Part shown: piece after piece, positions 24,901-37,200 of the stretch
How the letters are laid out: the number at the start of each line of letters is the position of its first letter
How positions within the stretch are numbered: the first letter of the stretch is position 1
NCBI GenBank assembly: GCA_037903355.1
Contig: JBAJFE010000011.1
Coordinates: 1,435,001-1,499,000 of the forward strand
Length of the DNA: 64,000 nt
Source: Trichuris trichiura
Taxonomy: Eukaryota; Nematoda; Enoplea; Trichinellida; Trichuridae
Reading direction: 5' to 3'
The notes under the pieces: model-generated
What the model was told of the DNA's origin: nothing
Seen by the model: the letters and a program-made list of their open reading frames with translations, nothing else
Databases searched by the model: none
Translations under genes and position numbers: made by a program

Positions 24901-25583
24901 GAACTAACTTACCACTGTGGTTGAAACACAATTGACATTTATGAGATCCAATAGAAACTGAAAGAAGGCAGAAATCAGCGCGGAACAGACGATGTCAACC
25001 CACTTCTAGGTCCAACCGGTGCAGATATTCAGGATAGTTGTAGCTCATTCCAACGTTGTTCACCAAAACGCCAATGTCAATTGTCTTAAACTTTTCTTCT
25101 ATCCTTTTGTACTTGTTTAAGTCGGTGTGCGCAAAATCAATTTCCAATGCGTCGACCTTGATGTTCGGAGCTGCCTTCTCTAAAACGGAGCATCAGTGTA
25201 GCAAGCCTTCAATTAACTGTTAATAAATAGTAATGGCAAGAGAAAAACTTGCTAATTTCGTCCGACGCATTCTCCAACTTTTCTGCGTTACGACCGAGTA
25301 TCAATATGTTTAAACCGCGCTTCGCCAATTCAATTGCGTAACACTTGCCAATACCGTCCGTCGCTCCGGTAACAACTTAAGAATGCGAAAAAAAATTGAG
25401 CGAAACGAACAGTGCAGAATTAAAACGTCGATTACCGGCCCATTCGCCAAGCTTGCGCACATCCACCGTCAGCCCTAAATTTCGAGCCACCACGTACTCA
25501 TACAATATTGAACCAATTAGATAAGCCCACAATGCCGAAAGGATCAGCAAAGTAGCATAGCCAAGAAACAACACGAGCCCCAT
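21924..25583 (-). CDS. Very-long-chain 3-oxoacyl-CoA / 17-beta-hydroxysteroid reductase (HSD17B12/LET-767 type)
   Basis: ER-membrane short-chain dehydrogenase; relatives reduce 3-ketoacyl-CoA in fatty-acid elongation and may act on sterols. Eight exons close to 310 residues: 25583-25436, 25375-25253, 25179-25004, 24957-24913, 22512-22396, 22348-22283, 22229-22080, 22031-21924. An N-terminal membrane segment (LVLFLGYATLLILSALWAYL) precedes LGEWAVVTGATDGIG (NADP-binding Rossmann motif), ILVNNVGMSY, INVNCVS, the catalytic Ser in VNISSSLAS, and YSASK (Tyr199, Lys203). MSKIRKPSF is the landmark of this subfamily. The C-terminus RRNNKVK is basic, like ER-retention tails. Introns 25180-25252 and 22230-22282 have GC-AG ends. 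Intron 22513-24912 is 2.4 kb and carries a foldback repeat. The stop lies 92 bp from the FBXO7 stop on the other strand. Confidence 0.94.
22230..22282 (-). other. GC-AG intron in the reductase gene (intron 6)
   Basis: The exon ends ATCCAG and the intron begins GCAAAG, ending CTTTCAG. Joining gives ILIQCVSPFYVVSKMSKIRK, collinear with HSD17B12 family members. No GT donor fits. Confidence 0.85.
23037..23421. repeat. Nested foldback (MITE-like) repeat in the reductase intron
   Basis: Three inverted-repeat pairs overlap. About 28 nt at 23037-23064 pairs with 23113-23142. About 36 nt at 23158-23193 pairs with 23291-23326 (arm core gtagagtaaaaaa and ggaatagtcccg). The sequence at 23145-23162 pairs with 23401-23421. 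Arms match at roughly 80-90 percent. No ORF or transposase is present and target-site duplications were not clear. It fits a short non-autonomous foldback element or two nested ones, inserted in the 2.4 kb intron. Confidence 0.6.
25180..25252 (-). other. GC-AG intron in the reductase gene (intron 2)
   Basis: The donor reads ATTA|GCAAGT, the canonical form of a GC donor, and the acceptor is GTTTTAG. The flanking phases (1 and 2 nt) close to give EIKKAAPNIKVDALEIDF, matching the family. Confidence 0.85.
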
Positions 25584-26821
25584 AATAGTGCGCCTACAAT
25601 TAGCAATGTACGCTCTTAAGTAAAAGCGAAAAAATTAAGAATTGCCATCGCCGCATTTTTCGATTAAAGAAAATATGACTGGTATTACATTAACATTACC
25701 TAACGATAAGTAAAAAAATACAGTGACAAATCTTTTCGCCAAATCATATGAGTAGCAGTAGCGACTTACGCAAGACCGAATGTATTACAACTAAATAGGG
25801 CACGCGTAAAGATGAATAATCTCTGCTGCCTATCACCTGCTTCAAATGAACGTTACTAATCGATCACTTCCAGGTCAGCACTTACTTCCGGGAGGAAAAT
25901 AGATTACAGTATACTATATGAAAAGCAGGTACGCCAAAACGCAGCGTCCAAAAACCATTGCATTCCATTGAACCAGCAGACCTACTTATCAGTACGCGTT
26001 TACTTCTAAAACTATACTTCCGTTGCTGTATTGTTCAATGGTTTCGCTAACATGAAGAAGTATAAACCAGCCGCTGCATCCATTTTTTAAAATTTCCAAA
26101 AACTCGCCGTAATAGTAACCATTAAAGCTTGCGCGTTCGTTCACTGTAACTTTATTCGAAAACCCGAATGGCCCAGCCGAGAAACGAAAACTTGCAGTCA
26201 ATATTTTGACTTTACCGGCATTACAATAACCGATATTCGCTACCGTCAATGCTCCCAGTTGGCCAACAAAAATAATTTACATATCTGCGCAAAAACTCTT
26301 TCGCTTCTGTTGGTGGAAACAGAAAGCTACCGGAAATCCGGAATAGGGAAAGCGATCTTAAGATTATGCTTCTTAAAGGCTTGCGCGCGTAATTGCCGCG
26401 GTGTGGAAAGCGCGATGAATGGCACCCATAATTTATTGGACAAAACCAATCAATTCTCAAAGATAGAACGCAAAAAACTAACCTTCCTTTAAAATCGTTC
26501 TAAGGGGAGAGAAGAAATTTTCAAAACGAAAGGATCGGTGCAACTCCACCGAGCAGAGATAACTGGAATTGTTGATCGCGCTTCGTTCCACCAAAGGAAT
26601 ATGACCTTGGAAAAGACCAGTGGAAAAAAAAACTCTATACGAGTAATTTTGAAACAAAAATTGCCAGTAAAAAAGCTAAAACGGGAAATTTTCTCATTCC
26701 TAAGACGATTTACACGGCGGACCAGCGAGGTGGCCAGCACGACGAGACATTTCTCCACTGATAGTGTCAATTGTCTCTTTGGACTTTGCAACGGGAAACA
26801 GTATCAGCAGTTGACGTTGAA
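25584..26821. other. Intergenic, one unexplained minus-strand ORF
   Basis: This is the promoter side of the reductase and the 3' side of the Ly6 gene. A minus-strand ORF at 25989-26249 (86 codons) has protein-like composition, but it shows no signal peptide, known motif or splice partners. Overlapping ORFs at 26221-26825 on both strands look like chance. Confidence 0.4.
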
Positions 26822-27268
26822 CTAATACCGCAAAATTATGGCGACGACGACCGGTATTAAAACGGCGGACGCAGACACTACCGATACAGGTTTGGCCGTG
26901 TTGCACTCCGATTCATCGCACTGAGTTATATAAGAGATAACACCTTTGTTACCAGCATGCTTCACACGTTGTACGTTGTGGCCAGAATAGGCGCATTCTC
27001 TTACAATCCTGTCTTGTTCCATTACTGTTGTATCGATTATTCGACAACCAACTGGATTTTTACCCTTGTACAAAGCCGGTTTGAACGATTCATCTGTGCA
27101 GTCGACAAGATATCGCTGCGCGGCAGTCTTATTCAATGGACTGTCGCAATCCGGAACAAAAGCCGAATTGCACTTATAGCACTTCAAGTTACCACTTTTT
27201 TCAACTGAGGACTCGTCGGCAATCGAGACGGCGACTATGGCCAGCAAACTGTAGAATATTGCTTTCAT
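26822..27268 (-). CDS. Secreted/GPI-anchored Ly6 (three-finger) protein, Quiver-like
   Basis: Single-exon 148-residue protein. Starting at MKAIFYSLLAIVAVSIADES it has a clean signal peptide. The ORF extends 14 codons further upstream to 27310, but that Met would bury the signal. The mature part starts with LKCYKCNS and has eight cysteines ending QCDESEC-N, the pattern of the Ly6/uPAR fold with its closing CN. The C-terminus is a hydrophobic stretch (VSAVLIPVVVAIILRY region) with no cytoplasmic tail, as for GPI attachment. In invertebrates this family (Sleepless/Quiver, ODR-2) modulates channels and receptors at the cell surface; the specific partner here cannot be inferred. Confidence 0.85.
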   Translation of the reverse strand: MKAIFYSLLAIVAVSIADESSVEKSGNLKCYKCNSAFVPDCDSPLNKTAAQRYLVDCTDESFKPALYKGKNPVGCRIIDTTVMEQDRIVRECAYSGHNVQRVKHAGNKGVISYITQCDESECNTAKPVSVVSASAVLIPVVVAIILRY

Positions 27269-28028
27269 AACCACCAATCCCAGCACATATACCGTGCCTG
27301 ATTTGCTCACTTTTATTCAAGGTGAACCGCTCCTTTGCGCAACGTTCTGAAATGAGCAAAGGTTAACTGTCTACTACGCCGAAGGTGCAATGGGACAAAC
27401 GCTTAAAGCTGTCAACAATCATGCGCTGAAAAAATATGTACATACTAAATTAGGGCACCAAAACATCGAACGGGCTGTACGCTCTCAGACTGCACGCTTG
27501 CGTGTTAGAAAGCCTTAAGATCAATACACTGCTCCAACCTTGCCGCGGAAGGAAAAAGGCCGCAGCGAACAAGCTGAATTTTTAACTTTCATTAACAGCG
27601 TACGAGGTAGTGAAGTTTTTAGAACGTTACAATACGCCGAGTAAACTGATAGGCAAATTGAATCGCGCTAAACAAGACTTTTTAATTGGCAATTATGGCA
27701 AAAAATTACTGTAGCTTGAAAATGGTTTTTCTGTTTTAAACGGAACCAGTCGCACAAAAAGAGCAGCACAATACCTACTGACCGGTGAAATTTACAACTG
27801 TAAACGTTGGCTCTAATGTACGGCTGTCAAGAGCACTACTTGTAGAAAGTTGACAACTACTGGAAAACGGATCGATAGAACCCGAGCAGACTACTTCCTC
27901 AAACCGTTCAAGGTGAACAGAAAACTTGGAAATGACAAAAGCGTCCGGTATTCTCTCGCTTGCTCAATGGAATTAACAATAAACTCGTTGCCAAGGATAT
28001 ACTCAAGAAAATTGGCAGGACAATCAGC

Positions 28029-28232
28029 CTTATTGAAAAACTTTTTTACGGTTTTAACTTGTTTTTCTGGCATAACGTTTATTGCTGCTATAAACGTTCC
28101 TCACGAAGCTTTCGGATCCTACCTTGACCCGTCTTCAGCGTGAACAGTGTCCGCCGTCGGGCCGCTCTTCCTGGTTGCAAGCCGTTCTATCCGATCAACC
28201 AGATTAAAACCGTAAAAAAGTTTTTCAATAAG
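28029..28232. repeat. Inverted repeat, 29-bp perfect arms
   Basis: Positions 28029-28057 are the exact reverse complement of 28204-28232 (core acttttttacggttttaa), separated by 146 nt. As a result the same peptide, KTVKKFFNK, appears in short ORFs on both strands. The spacer has no ORF of note. It may be a MITE remnant. Confidence 0.8.
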
Positions 28233-30031
28233 AGAATTAAAAACCCGTTACGAGGAAGAGATAAAAAAGAAAAAAGGAAAATCAGCCTGTATCAATTAGA
28301 GAGATCAAAACGCAGAGTTACGGTCTTCTAGCAAACCAGTAATTAATTCACTCTCTTCTCTGGGAAGAAAAATTGCGACAGCTTCTAGCTAGTGCACCTC
28401 TACGGTTGAACGTAGGCAGTTTTGACAAATATGAAGTGTGCGCTTTTACTCACCTCGAAACGATGCTGCTGGTCGGTTACACGAATTAACGATCACTCGT
28501 TTAGCAACCTAAACGTTCTCCTATGGACAAGTGTTCATTGCAGATACGATAAAACGCAAACTGCAAAAGAAAAACACTATCCTTGGTAAAAATACCGTAA
28601 TTCAAACTGTTGTCAGGTTATATTATACAGTAACACTTGCAAGTAGACTGAGCGTTCGAAATAATGCGTGCAAATTCCTCTCCAGCTGAGCGAACTGCTT
28701 ATTTTTAAAATATCTGTGATGGAATCAGCAGAAATAATAAAAACGCTGTCGTCCCCGAGCGCAAAATAGGAGACCATTCCTTCTGTAGTAAAAGTTTAGG
28801 TTTAAAAATGTAATAGCTGAAGGGTCCACGCAAAACTGCGCTTGAACTTGCTATGCAACGTAAGATTATTTCTTTTAAATTTCCAAAACGTGCGGCTTAA
28901 CCGCATTTGACAAATTTCGCTACTTCTAACGTTTGAGAAGACTACTCTTTGTAACGAGTTGAAGTACAGAGTATAGAAGTCCTTCGCTTTACGAAGGCGG
29001 GTCTGCCACATGGACACATTGCTATGTCGCTACGGTGGTTAGCCAAACTGACTTGAAACAAGATTAAACTTTGCTAATATAGCTTCTACAATTAATTGCG
29101 AAGTTCGATTCTCATTTTTGCGTCACTGCATCTTAGAAACAATTTTGGATAGGATCGATTATCCAAAAGATTCCCTTCTCCCAAAACAGTTCATTTACTG
29201 ACCAAAATAACTGAAACAGTAGATAAAAATAGCATCACTGCGATTGGCTAATCGATTTATTTGACATTATATTTGACGGATGAATAGGTAGTCCCGCTGG
29301 GAAAGTCGAATGTTACAACATACGGCTCGTTATGTTCGTTTGAAAGCAATTTGTGCGCGACAGCGGCAAATTCGCTCCCGAAATCAAAAGCAAATGCCAA
29401 GCGAAAAGTATTGGACATGTTTAGAAAACGACAAACCTAGAAAGCGCAACTTAGGCATCAATTCTATTAGCTCAAATTTAATTTATTTCATTCAAGTTCA
29501 AACCAAGCGCCGCTTCGCTAAAGTAATCAAAAATACTAACGTTTCAAAAGCGAAATTAAAATTTTCTACACCACAATAGAGTACGCACGATGAATCATCG
29601 TTAATCCTATTGACAGCATAAATGCATGCAGAACTAGCTGTACAAAACAGTCGAAAACTTTAGACGCTGCTTAATAAAAGGCAGACAGAAAGGTAACGTT
29701 AATTTCTCAAATCGATTTAAGCGTAACTATTCGTCTTCAGCGCAAAAGGTTATACTGATGCTCGGAATCGTTTTCGCGGAAAACAAAAACCTATTACCAA
29801 CTATACAACACAGCACTAGACTGTAGAAGTGTAATACTGCTACGCCTCAGTGCCTATAGCGTGCACAGTTATAGACTTACCTACTGAAGAACCTTTTGAA
29901 AAGGTTACAAGTTGATAAAAATGGCCGTAGAAGTTTTGAGGGCTCAATGAATCTACAGCGCTTTGCGTTACAACCGTATAGCCTATAAAATTGAAGAACC
30001 TCTACAGTTACCAACGAACAAAAAACGGAAA

Positions 30032-30061
30032 AACAACAACAACAACAACAGTAATAATAAT
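30032..30061. repeat. AAC then TAA microsatellite
   Basis: About six AAC units are followed directly by three TAA units; imperfect AT-rich flanks. No gene spans it. Confidence 0.9.
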
Positions 30062-33000
30062 AGCCACAGAAAATACAGGAAAAAACAGGAAAGTTTTGCA
30101 ATAAAGGGATTTATTTATTGTTACAATACAGGCTTCGGGATTTATTGTTTTTAACCGGCTGCATTTTCGATGGGCCTTACCGTAGATGCCCATTGAGAAA
30201 AGTTGCGTACTTAAAGCCTATGACTTGAACTTTCTCAGTGATTAATGAAAAATCAGGATTTGCCAAGCGAACATCTATTAATAATAGCTGCGATGGCAAT
30301 TCATATTTTACAACTGTCCGTTGTCCCAAACTTAATAAGCAGCATCCTGCTGTTCGTATTATTCAATGAAATAGGTTTTGGAACGAAAGATCTAACGCAC
30401 CCGTGAAAACACTCTGCGTAACATATTGATGTCAAATAGAAAGAATGTGGGTGCACCATAGCGTAAAATAATCAGCTTACTTCGCTTAGCGCTAAAAAAT
30501 TATACAACTTATAGAAGAACAATGTTTCTGCGAAACCGAAAATCTTTAAGCATCATACCAATAAAAATCGCAGAATGCAACTGACTAACTTTTCTGAGCT
30601 TCCGGAACGCGCTGGAACCGCCCATAGTGAAGTGGAGGCTTTTCCGAGACGAAATGGGGGATTCACCAAAATATTAACAGGATGGACGAGTAAGTAAAAC
30701 TGATCTCTTTCTTTTTCTTTTATACGTCTATCGAAACCCATGATGGAGTAGAAACGTCAGCCACTTCTCTGTAGTAAGAAAAATCAAATATCTCACCTCC
30801 GTTCTATGACTTTTATTAACATCTACTAGACCACCCGTTGCTAAAGCATTTGTTTAGTCTAATTAAGCGTATTCATTTACGTCAAACGGGGGAAGCGGAA
30901 AAGCCCATATAGCCAACAGGAATTTATAATAAGTGTGCAGCATATAATAAATTCAGTTAAAGCTGACAAAAGGTTTGGCTAAATAAATCGGCAGTTATTT
31001 ACTGAATCGAGTGTTGACGCAGAAAACAGGAGAAGGCTTAGAACAGGTAGGCCAACTATTTACTCACTGCCATATTTTGAACTTCCGCTTTCATATTGCA
31101 GAAGGAACGAACTGTAGGCTAACATCAAATATGCAGGAGATCATGCTTGAAACGTTACTACGTAAACTTTTAATGAGCTTAGACGTTACAATAAATTACA
31201 GACTTGCTCCCCTTAATACAATTGATCATCAAAGTGCCACCAGAAAATCATATTCGTTCGAAAATCTTTGTCTTATGTTGGCCCAGCTGCAGTAACAGTT
31301 TATAAGTGAAAACAATATTACTTACTAGTCGTGCTTGCGTGCAAAAACTCTAAATCACATTATTCATTTCAGCTAGACTTATTACGCGAGCGTTGTGTCA
31401 TCACATTAACAATCTCATTGCTATCAGTTATTACTGCTGATTGTGCAGAGAAAGTTCCTTATAAATTTAACTTTCCTATGGCGACAGCAACAGATAAAGG
31501 CCTTATATGCTGACAGTTTAGGGTTAGTTACTATCCGCCCAAAGTTCTCGGAAGCAAAAACCGCGGATACAGAAGGCGACCTGCATTTATTTTATACAAA
31601 ATATAAAATTTTACGTTTTATAGTCAATTCAGATAACGTAATAATATAAAAAAAGGATTAGGTAAAGTGGACATTGTCCGTGGGAATTCAAAATGGAACA
31701 TAAAGGCACCAGCGTGATATCCTCAAGTTTCTAAATATTGTTTCCAATGGCTTAGTAGTGAAAATTGTTTGTCGGAAAGAATGATGTCGCCGTACAGCCT
31801 TAACGGACAACGGGAAGGTTTAGGTCTGTGCTACAGCCGCAGGGTCAAATTTAAAAGAACGTAGCGCAACGCGACCTGCATCCCCGTTACTTTACGACTT
31901 GCCACTTTGACATACAATTATTACGATCCTTCAATTGGCCCTTTCCCAGAATATTTTCACAACGCTCAACTGTCCAACGGAAAAAGCAGAGAATTAATCA
32001 GGGCAGCCTTTATGGATGAAAAGCACAACTATCGGAACTTTTTGTAATCCTACTGGAATTTTCTTATAATGTTGCAAAAAGTCAGCAGACGTTGCCAACG
32101 ACGACCGCCAAATGCCTCGCGCGATCGACGTACAATTGTGCACGACTGCGCGGCGGGCAAAATGGTATTGCTACCCAAACTCAAACAACGCAGAGATATA
32201 CTCCGTTACATATTGAAAATCAACTTCCGCTACATGATAGTTTGCTTAAGCTTCAGTTGAAATAATGTGCGAGTGAACGAGTTCAAATCGCTGAAAGTTG
32301 AATAAGAATCAAAATGGGAAAAATTTCTTTGAGGAAAAACTGCTCCATGACACCTTTTAAGCGTCGAATGACGCAACAACTCATCCTATCGTTAGCTCAG
32401 CGGACAAACGGGAATTACAATAAGCAAAACAGAATGTCATCTGGACTGAAGTGGTTGATAAGAACATATCCGCAAAAAAAGTGAGGAGGACTATTTCGAC
32501 CGCGAATCTTAATTGAGACAGTTATGAGCTAAGACTCAACAATGGGAACATTCAAAACAATTGAACTTTGGCTTCCTCAAGTTGCGACGACTTTAACTAT
32601 AATGGTGCCGGAATTGCGTTCGGCAACTTTTGTCAATAAACGCTCAAATTGGGACATATATTGCCCAAGTCAAATAAACATGGTCAAAGACCACAAAGAG
32701 AACACTGTCCAATAGTAACATCGTCCGATGCTCAACTAGGCCATCGAATACTCGAATGGTAATGGACAAATTTGAAACTGCTGCAAACGTCACCAAGGAA
32801 TAGTAAGAAATGAATAGGTGGCAACAAGCAGCACAGCGGACGCGATTACAGTAAAAGGGGGGGGGATTGCCAGTTTGTTAAAAACAACTTTACAATAAAT
32901 CACGATAGATGAGCCTTTATTCCGATTCGGTTCGCTTGAACAGGCAATTATTGGTATGCAAGTTAAATAGGGAAAAAATGACGCGCAATAAGGCGCCGAA

Positions 33001-34239
33001 TCGTTCAAATTGACTACTGGGACGTGGTCACCTCGTTTGACCATACGCGAAAAAAAGTTGCACCGGATTCGGTGGAGCGACCGACGGAAAAGCAAACTTC
33101 GCGCAAAATAGCGTCAAGTAGAAAAACAACGCGCCAATACGCTAGCGATAAGGTCGCAACCAGGAACTGGGCCCATCGACAATAGTGTGTCAACAATTGC
33201 CTTTTCGACAGAGCACACATTTTGCGCGCGTTTCAACAACCGGCAACGCGCATGGAAAATACGGTCACGGCGGCGGCTGTAATTATGGACCCATTACAAT
33301 AAAAACGCAGTTGCACCGTGAAAGGACACAATTTGTTTGGCAGCAAAAAGTTTTCATGAACAGTCCATGCGGGTCAACGGCGCGATGTCAAACCAAAAGC
33401 GACCTAAGCTTTGACCCCATTGCGTAAGGACAATTGAATTCCGGCCCGCACACGACAAAGTCGATTTTTGGTCATCCAAACACTTCTGCATGCGCGCGCG
33501 TGTGTGTGTGGGGTAATATTTTGAGGCAAACTCGTTTATCAGTTTCGGGTCAGCAGTCTCTTGCGGCGAAATCAGCCCGGCTGGCCGTGTTACTTTGCTC
33601 AGTCTGAGTGCCAGCATCGGCCTGGTACCCCACTGACCTTGTTAAGCGAACCGCGAGACAATGGGTCTCCCGACGGTTTCTATGCACGGGGATCCGCCGT
33701 TCTGCATGCGCGTTTGCAAATGCAGTTCACTTCTTCCTTGCATCAGTGATTCCAAAAATTGACCAAACCTTGTCCACAACACCTAAATTCCATCAGCCAA
33801 GCATTCCTTCAGCTTAAACCGCGTTTGGATGTGAGCCTTCTCAAAAGAAGAAAAGCCCCTCGCGCTTATTGGACTCAACGGAGCAAATGCATTTGCGTCG
33901 ATTTCAACAGGCACCTGAAATGTCGATAGACAAGAATGGCCTCTATTTAGGGACCCCGCTGTATTTATCAATTGATGAACAAGAAAAAAAAACGATTGTC
34001 ACCAACGATCATCAACATACAGCTCAAGAAATCATATTCATTTTGACCTTTCCAGGAAGATTGCCCTCTTTTGCCGCGATTCAAGGTTACCGGCTTACCC
34101 TTTTATTATGTAGTTCACCTATTTCCTGGACACTTGACAACTAGTCTGATTATATAAAGGCAAATTTCAACAGGGCGGTACATTTTAATGCCGTACTGAT
34201 TGCGAACACGGCTGACCAATGGCTATTTAGTTAGGTGCC

Positions 34240-37200
34240 ATGACTACATCCAGTTTATTCCCAAAGCCGGATGTTAGCGGCATACCGTGCGCTGACGAAG
34301 ATGACAACATGCAAATAGGTCGCCCGTCGGTCATATCTACCGCTTCGTCCATTTGCAGCCGGTTAGAAGGAGCGGATACGACCACCGCGTCTTTAGCTAC
34401 GATGAAACCTCGGTATGAACTAGGATCAGCGGATGTCTTACAACCAACGGTTATTCGACCGCCCGCGGATTTGGTTCAACTATTCCAGTACTATCAGTTG
34501 GCCATGTTGCATTTTCAACATGCACAGCAAAAAGCAGTTCAATCTAATATGGACTCGCCCCTTCACAGGGTGCTATCCACTTTAGTGTCAGCGCAAAGTG
34601 AACAACGAGCCAGCTGCATTCTATCCTCTTTGTTGCGGAGGGATCCGTGGTGCTCGCAATCATCGCCAACAGCTTCTACAAAAAGCCCGGCCAATCTTCT
34701 ACCTTCGTCCGCTTCGTTTCCAACCTTCAGAGCTAAAGTGGAATCAATGCCGATCGCCAGCGCGGAAGCCCACCAGCAATCCAGAAGGGATGCCCAGCTT
34801 AGACGGCCGCAGGAAAATTTCGAATGGCTCAAACACTATTGGAACCAGTGCGACCAAAAGCCCCCGTCGGCATTAGTCAACGACTGGAATCAACGTGCTA
34901 GAAATCAATGCCGAAATACGCGCCTTTCCGCTATCCAAGATCCAATGGCGTGCATCATTTGCGGCGACAAATCGTCCGGTCTGCATTACGGCATTTACAC
35001 TTGCGAAGGGTATGTTTATAGTTGTCACTTACGCGTGCTAAGCGCTTTCCGAGGATTACGCTAAGAACAACTCTACCTTAAGTGCCCATTTACGTATATA
35101 GATTTTTTTTTAAAAAAAATATGTATACTAGAGGTGACTAGGAGCTTCACTGCGCATTACGCTGCTACTATGTCATTCTGTCGAGGCAGACTTCGTGTCA
35201 ATTTTTGGTTGAAACTTTTCGCTTCGATGTACTACTACGTATGATCGAGCATGACAACAACTACACGTGACACCTGGAAGAAAACTGCTGTACAGATGTC
35301 GATCTGCCGTACTGTTCTTACAACAATGGACAATGACAATGTACCGGCGCAAAGCGGGAAAAAAACGAACATCAGACTACAATGACCGCACGTGGGAACG
35401 CATTGGCTTTATTTCACTTCAATGCTTGTTGAATTGTGGCCATGATTATTAATTATTGCGACCTTGAAAATGGGCCAATCCAACAATGGAATAACATTGA
35501 CATTGCGCGAAAGTTGTTACGGATGGCCGGCCGGTTTAACGTCAGCGATCCGTCTCTGTCTCTTACAAGTGGATACTGTTTTGTGTCAGGCCAAAAACTA
35601 TAGGCAACAACTTGGTTAAACGGGGAAAAAAATTCTTTTAGGTGTCAGCAGCGAGTTGAAAACATCGTTAGCCAAAGGCGGGTTAACAGAAAAGACGCGT
35701 CCAAAGTGTTGGTAGTAATGTCGCCTTGTTTGGCCAAAATTGTAAGGCAATTGAACCACTTTCGCTCATGCGTACCGGCTGAGGGCAACTTTTCAGTGCC
35801 CCACACTACCTCGTCGCCTCCAACCGAACGATGGATGGGCCGCCGCACTGTCGGCATAAACTTTTGCTGCTAAAGCTTTTTTTTTGCCTTGAACTTTTTT
35901 TCTTACAAATAATAGAGCAGACCTTGGCTCGCGACGAAGGGCATTTTGAATGAAACTAAAATGAAGAGTGGGCAGTCGTGCATCAGTTGAATTGTGTCTG
36001 TCTAGCGCCATTGTTACTCTTTACACATTACGTACAACGCTCACGGTGAAGCTATGCTCCAAGAAAGTACTACGTGACTGCGCGAAGTGTTACGCAACGA
36101 AACTTGAAAGAAACAACTGCCAGCTGAGCAGGCAAAAAATGAACTGTCGCGCTTTAAGTGACCTAATGAAAGATTTACACGTTGGACTTGGGCGTAGCAG
36201 CGTGTTTTTCAAAAATTCAAAAACGCATCGGGTAACAATCTATATCCTTGGCCTTGACTTAACAGGTTTACACAATGACTGAAGCATTGTTTACCCTGTC
36301 CAACGTCGCTACCTTGATGACAGCTGTCAGTGCATTTATGCGAAAATTGATCAGTTTCTGACATCAACCAACGTGACGTATTGACTTTTTTCCGTCTTAC
36401 CGCGCACCTTGCCGCGGGCTTTCGCGTCAACTGAAAGTCTACGAAAAATTTCATAACAGACAAATGCTTGTAGCATAGCTATGGTCGTTTTGCCAAAATG
36501 TACATACGTCAAATAGTTATCTGTTCATTGCAGCTGCAAAGGATTCTTCAAGAGGACAGTGCAGAATAAACGCGTGTACCGTTGCGTGGTGGGCGACGGT
36601 AAATGCGCCGTAACGAAGGAGCAGCGAAATCGATGTCAGTATTGCCGTTTTCAAAAATGCCTACGCAAGGGAATGATACTCGAAGGTTAGACTTGATTAA
36701 CGCTGCCCATTGTGGGCATCATGTTAGGATACGTTTCGCAGTAATGTTTATTCTTGCTTCCAGCTGTGCGTGAAGACCGAATGCCCGGAGGACGAAATGG
36801 CAGTACAATTTACAACTTATACAAAGTGAGAAAAACTAAGTTTGATCTACACGCATGTTATCCTTCAAGAAGGCTACGCGCAGATCTTAGGAGACGAGCT
36901 TATCTTTGTATTGCTAAAACCAGCCTTAACATGAGCTGCTACATGCTCTCGTCACTTGGAAAGAACGAATGTTTCTAGAGCTTTATATTTCCAGATGACC
37001 TGTAAGCGATATGGACGCAAGAAGGTGCCAACAGATGATGGATTTTCAATAGAAACTCAGGGATTTTACGAAGACGATACGCGGAGAAACAAGTCAACAA
37101 ATGAAATGGTTCCAGACTCGTCGAGCTGCATAGGCACCGAGCGACTATCGCTGTCTACACTACTTGACGACCTTGTGGAAAGAGATCAACTGGAGTCACT

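Larger units (their letters stand above)
27311..34239. other. Gene-poor 6.9 kb stretch
   Basis: No gene could be supported. Small ORFs (e.g. 27850-28143, 31011-31295, 32790-33095) lack family motifs and consistent splice sites. It holds an inverted repeat (28029-28232), an AAC/TAA microsatellite (30032-30061), a run of nine G at 32857 and a GCGC/GTGT tract at 33491-33510. The part from about 33180 to 33850 is richer in G+C than its surroundings and probably contains the promoter and 5' UTR of the nuclear receptor gene. Confidence 0.5.

Noticed and set aside
33354..33617. An 87-codon minus-strand ORF upstream of the nuclear receptor
   Set aside because: It lies in a G+C-richer segment where open frames are expected by composition, and it has no motif or splice structure.
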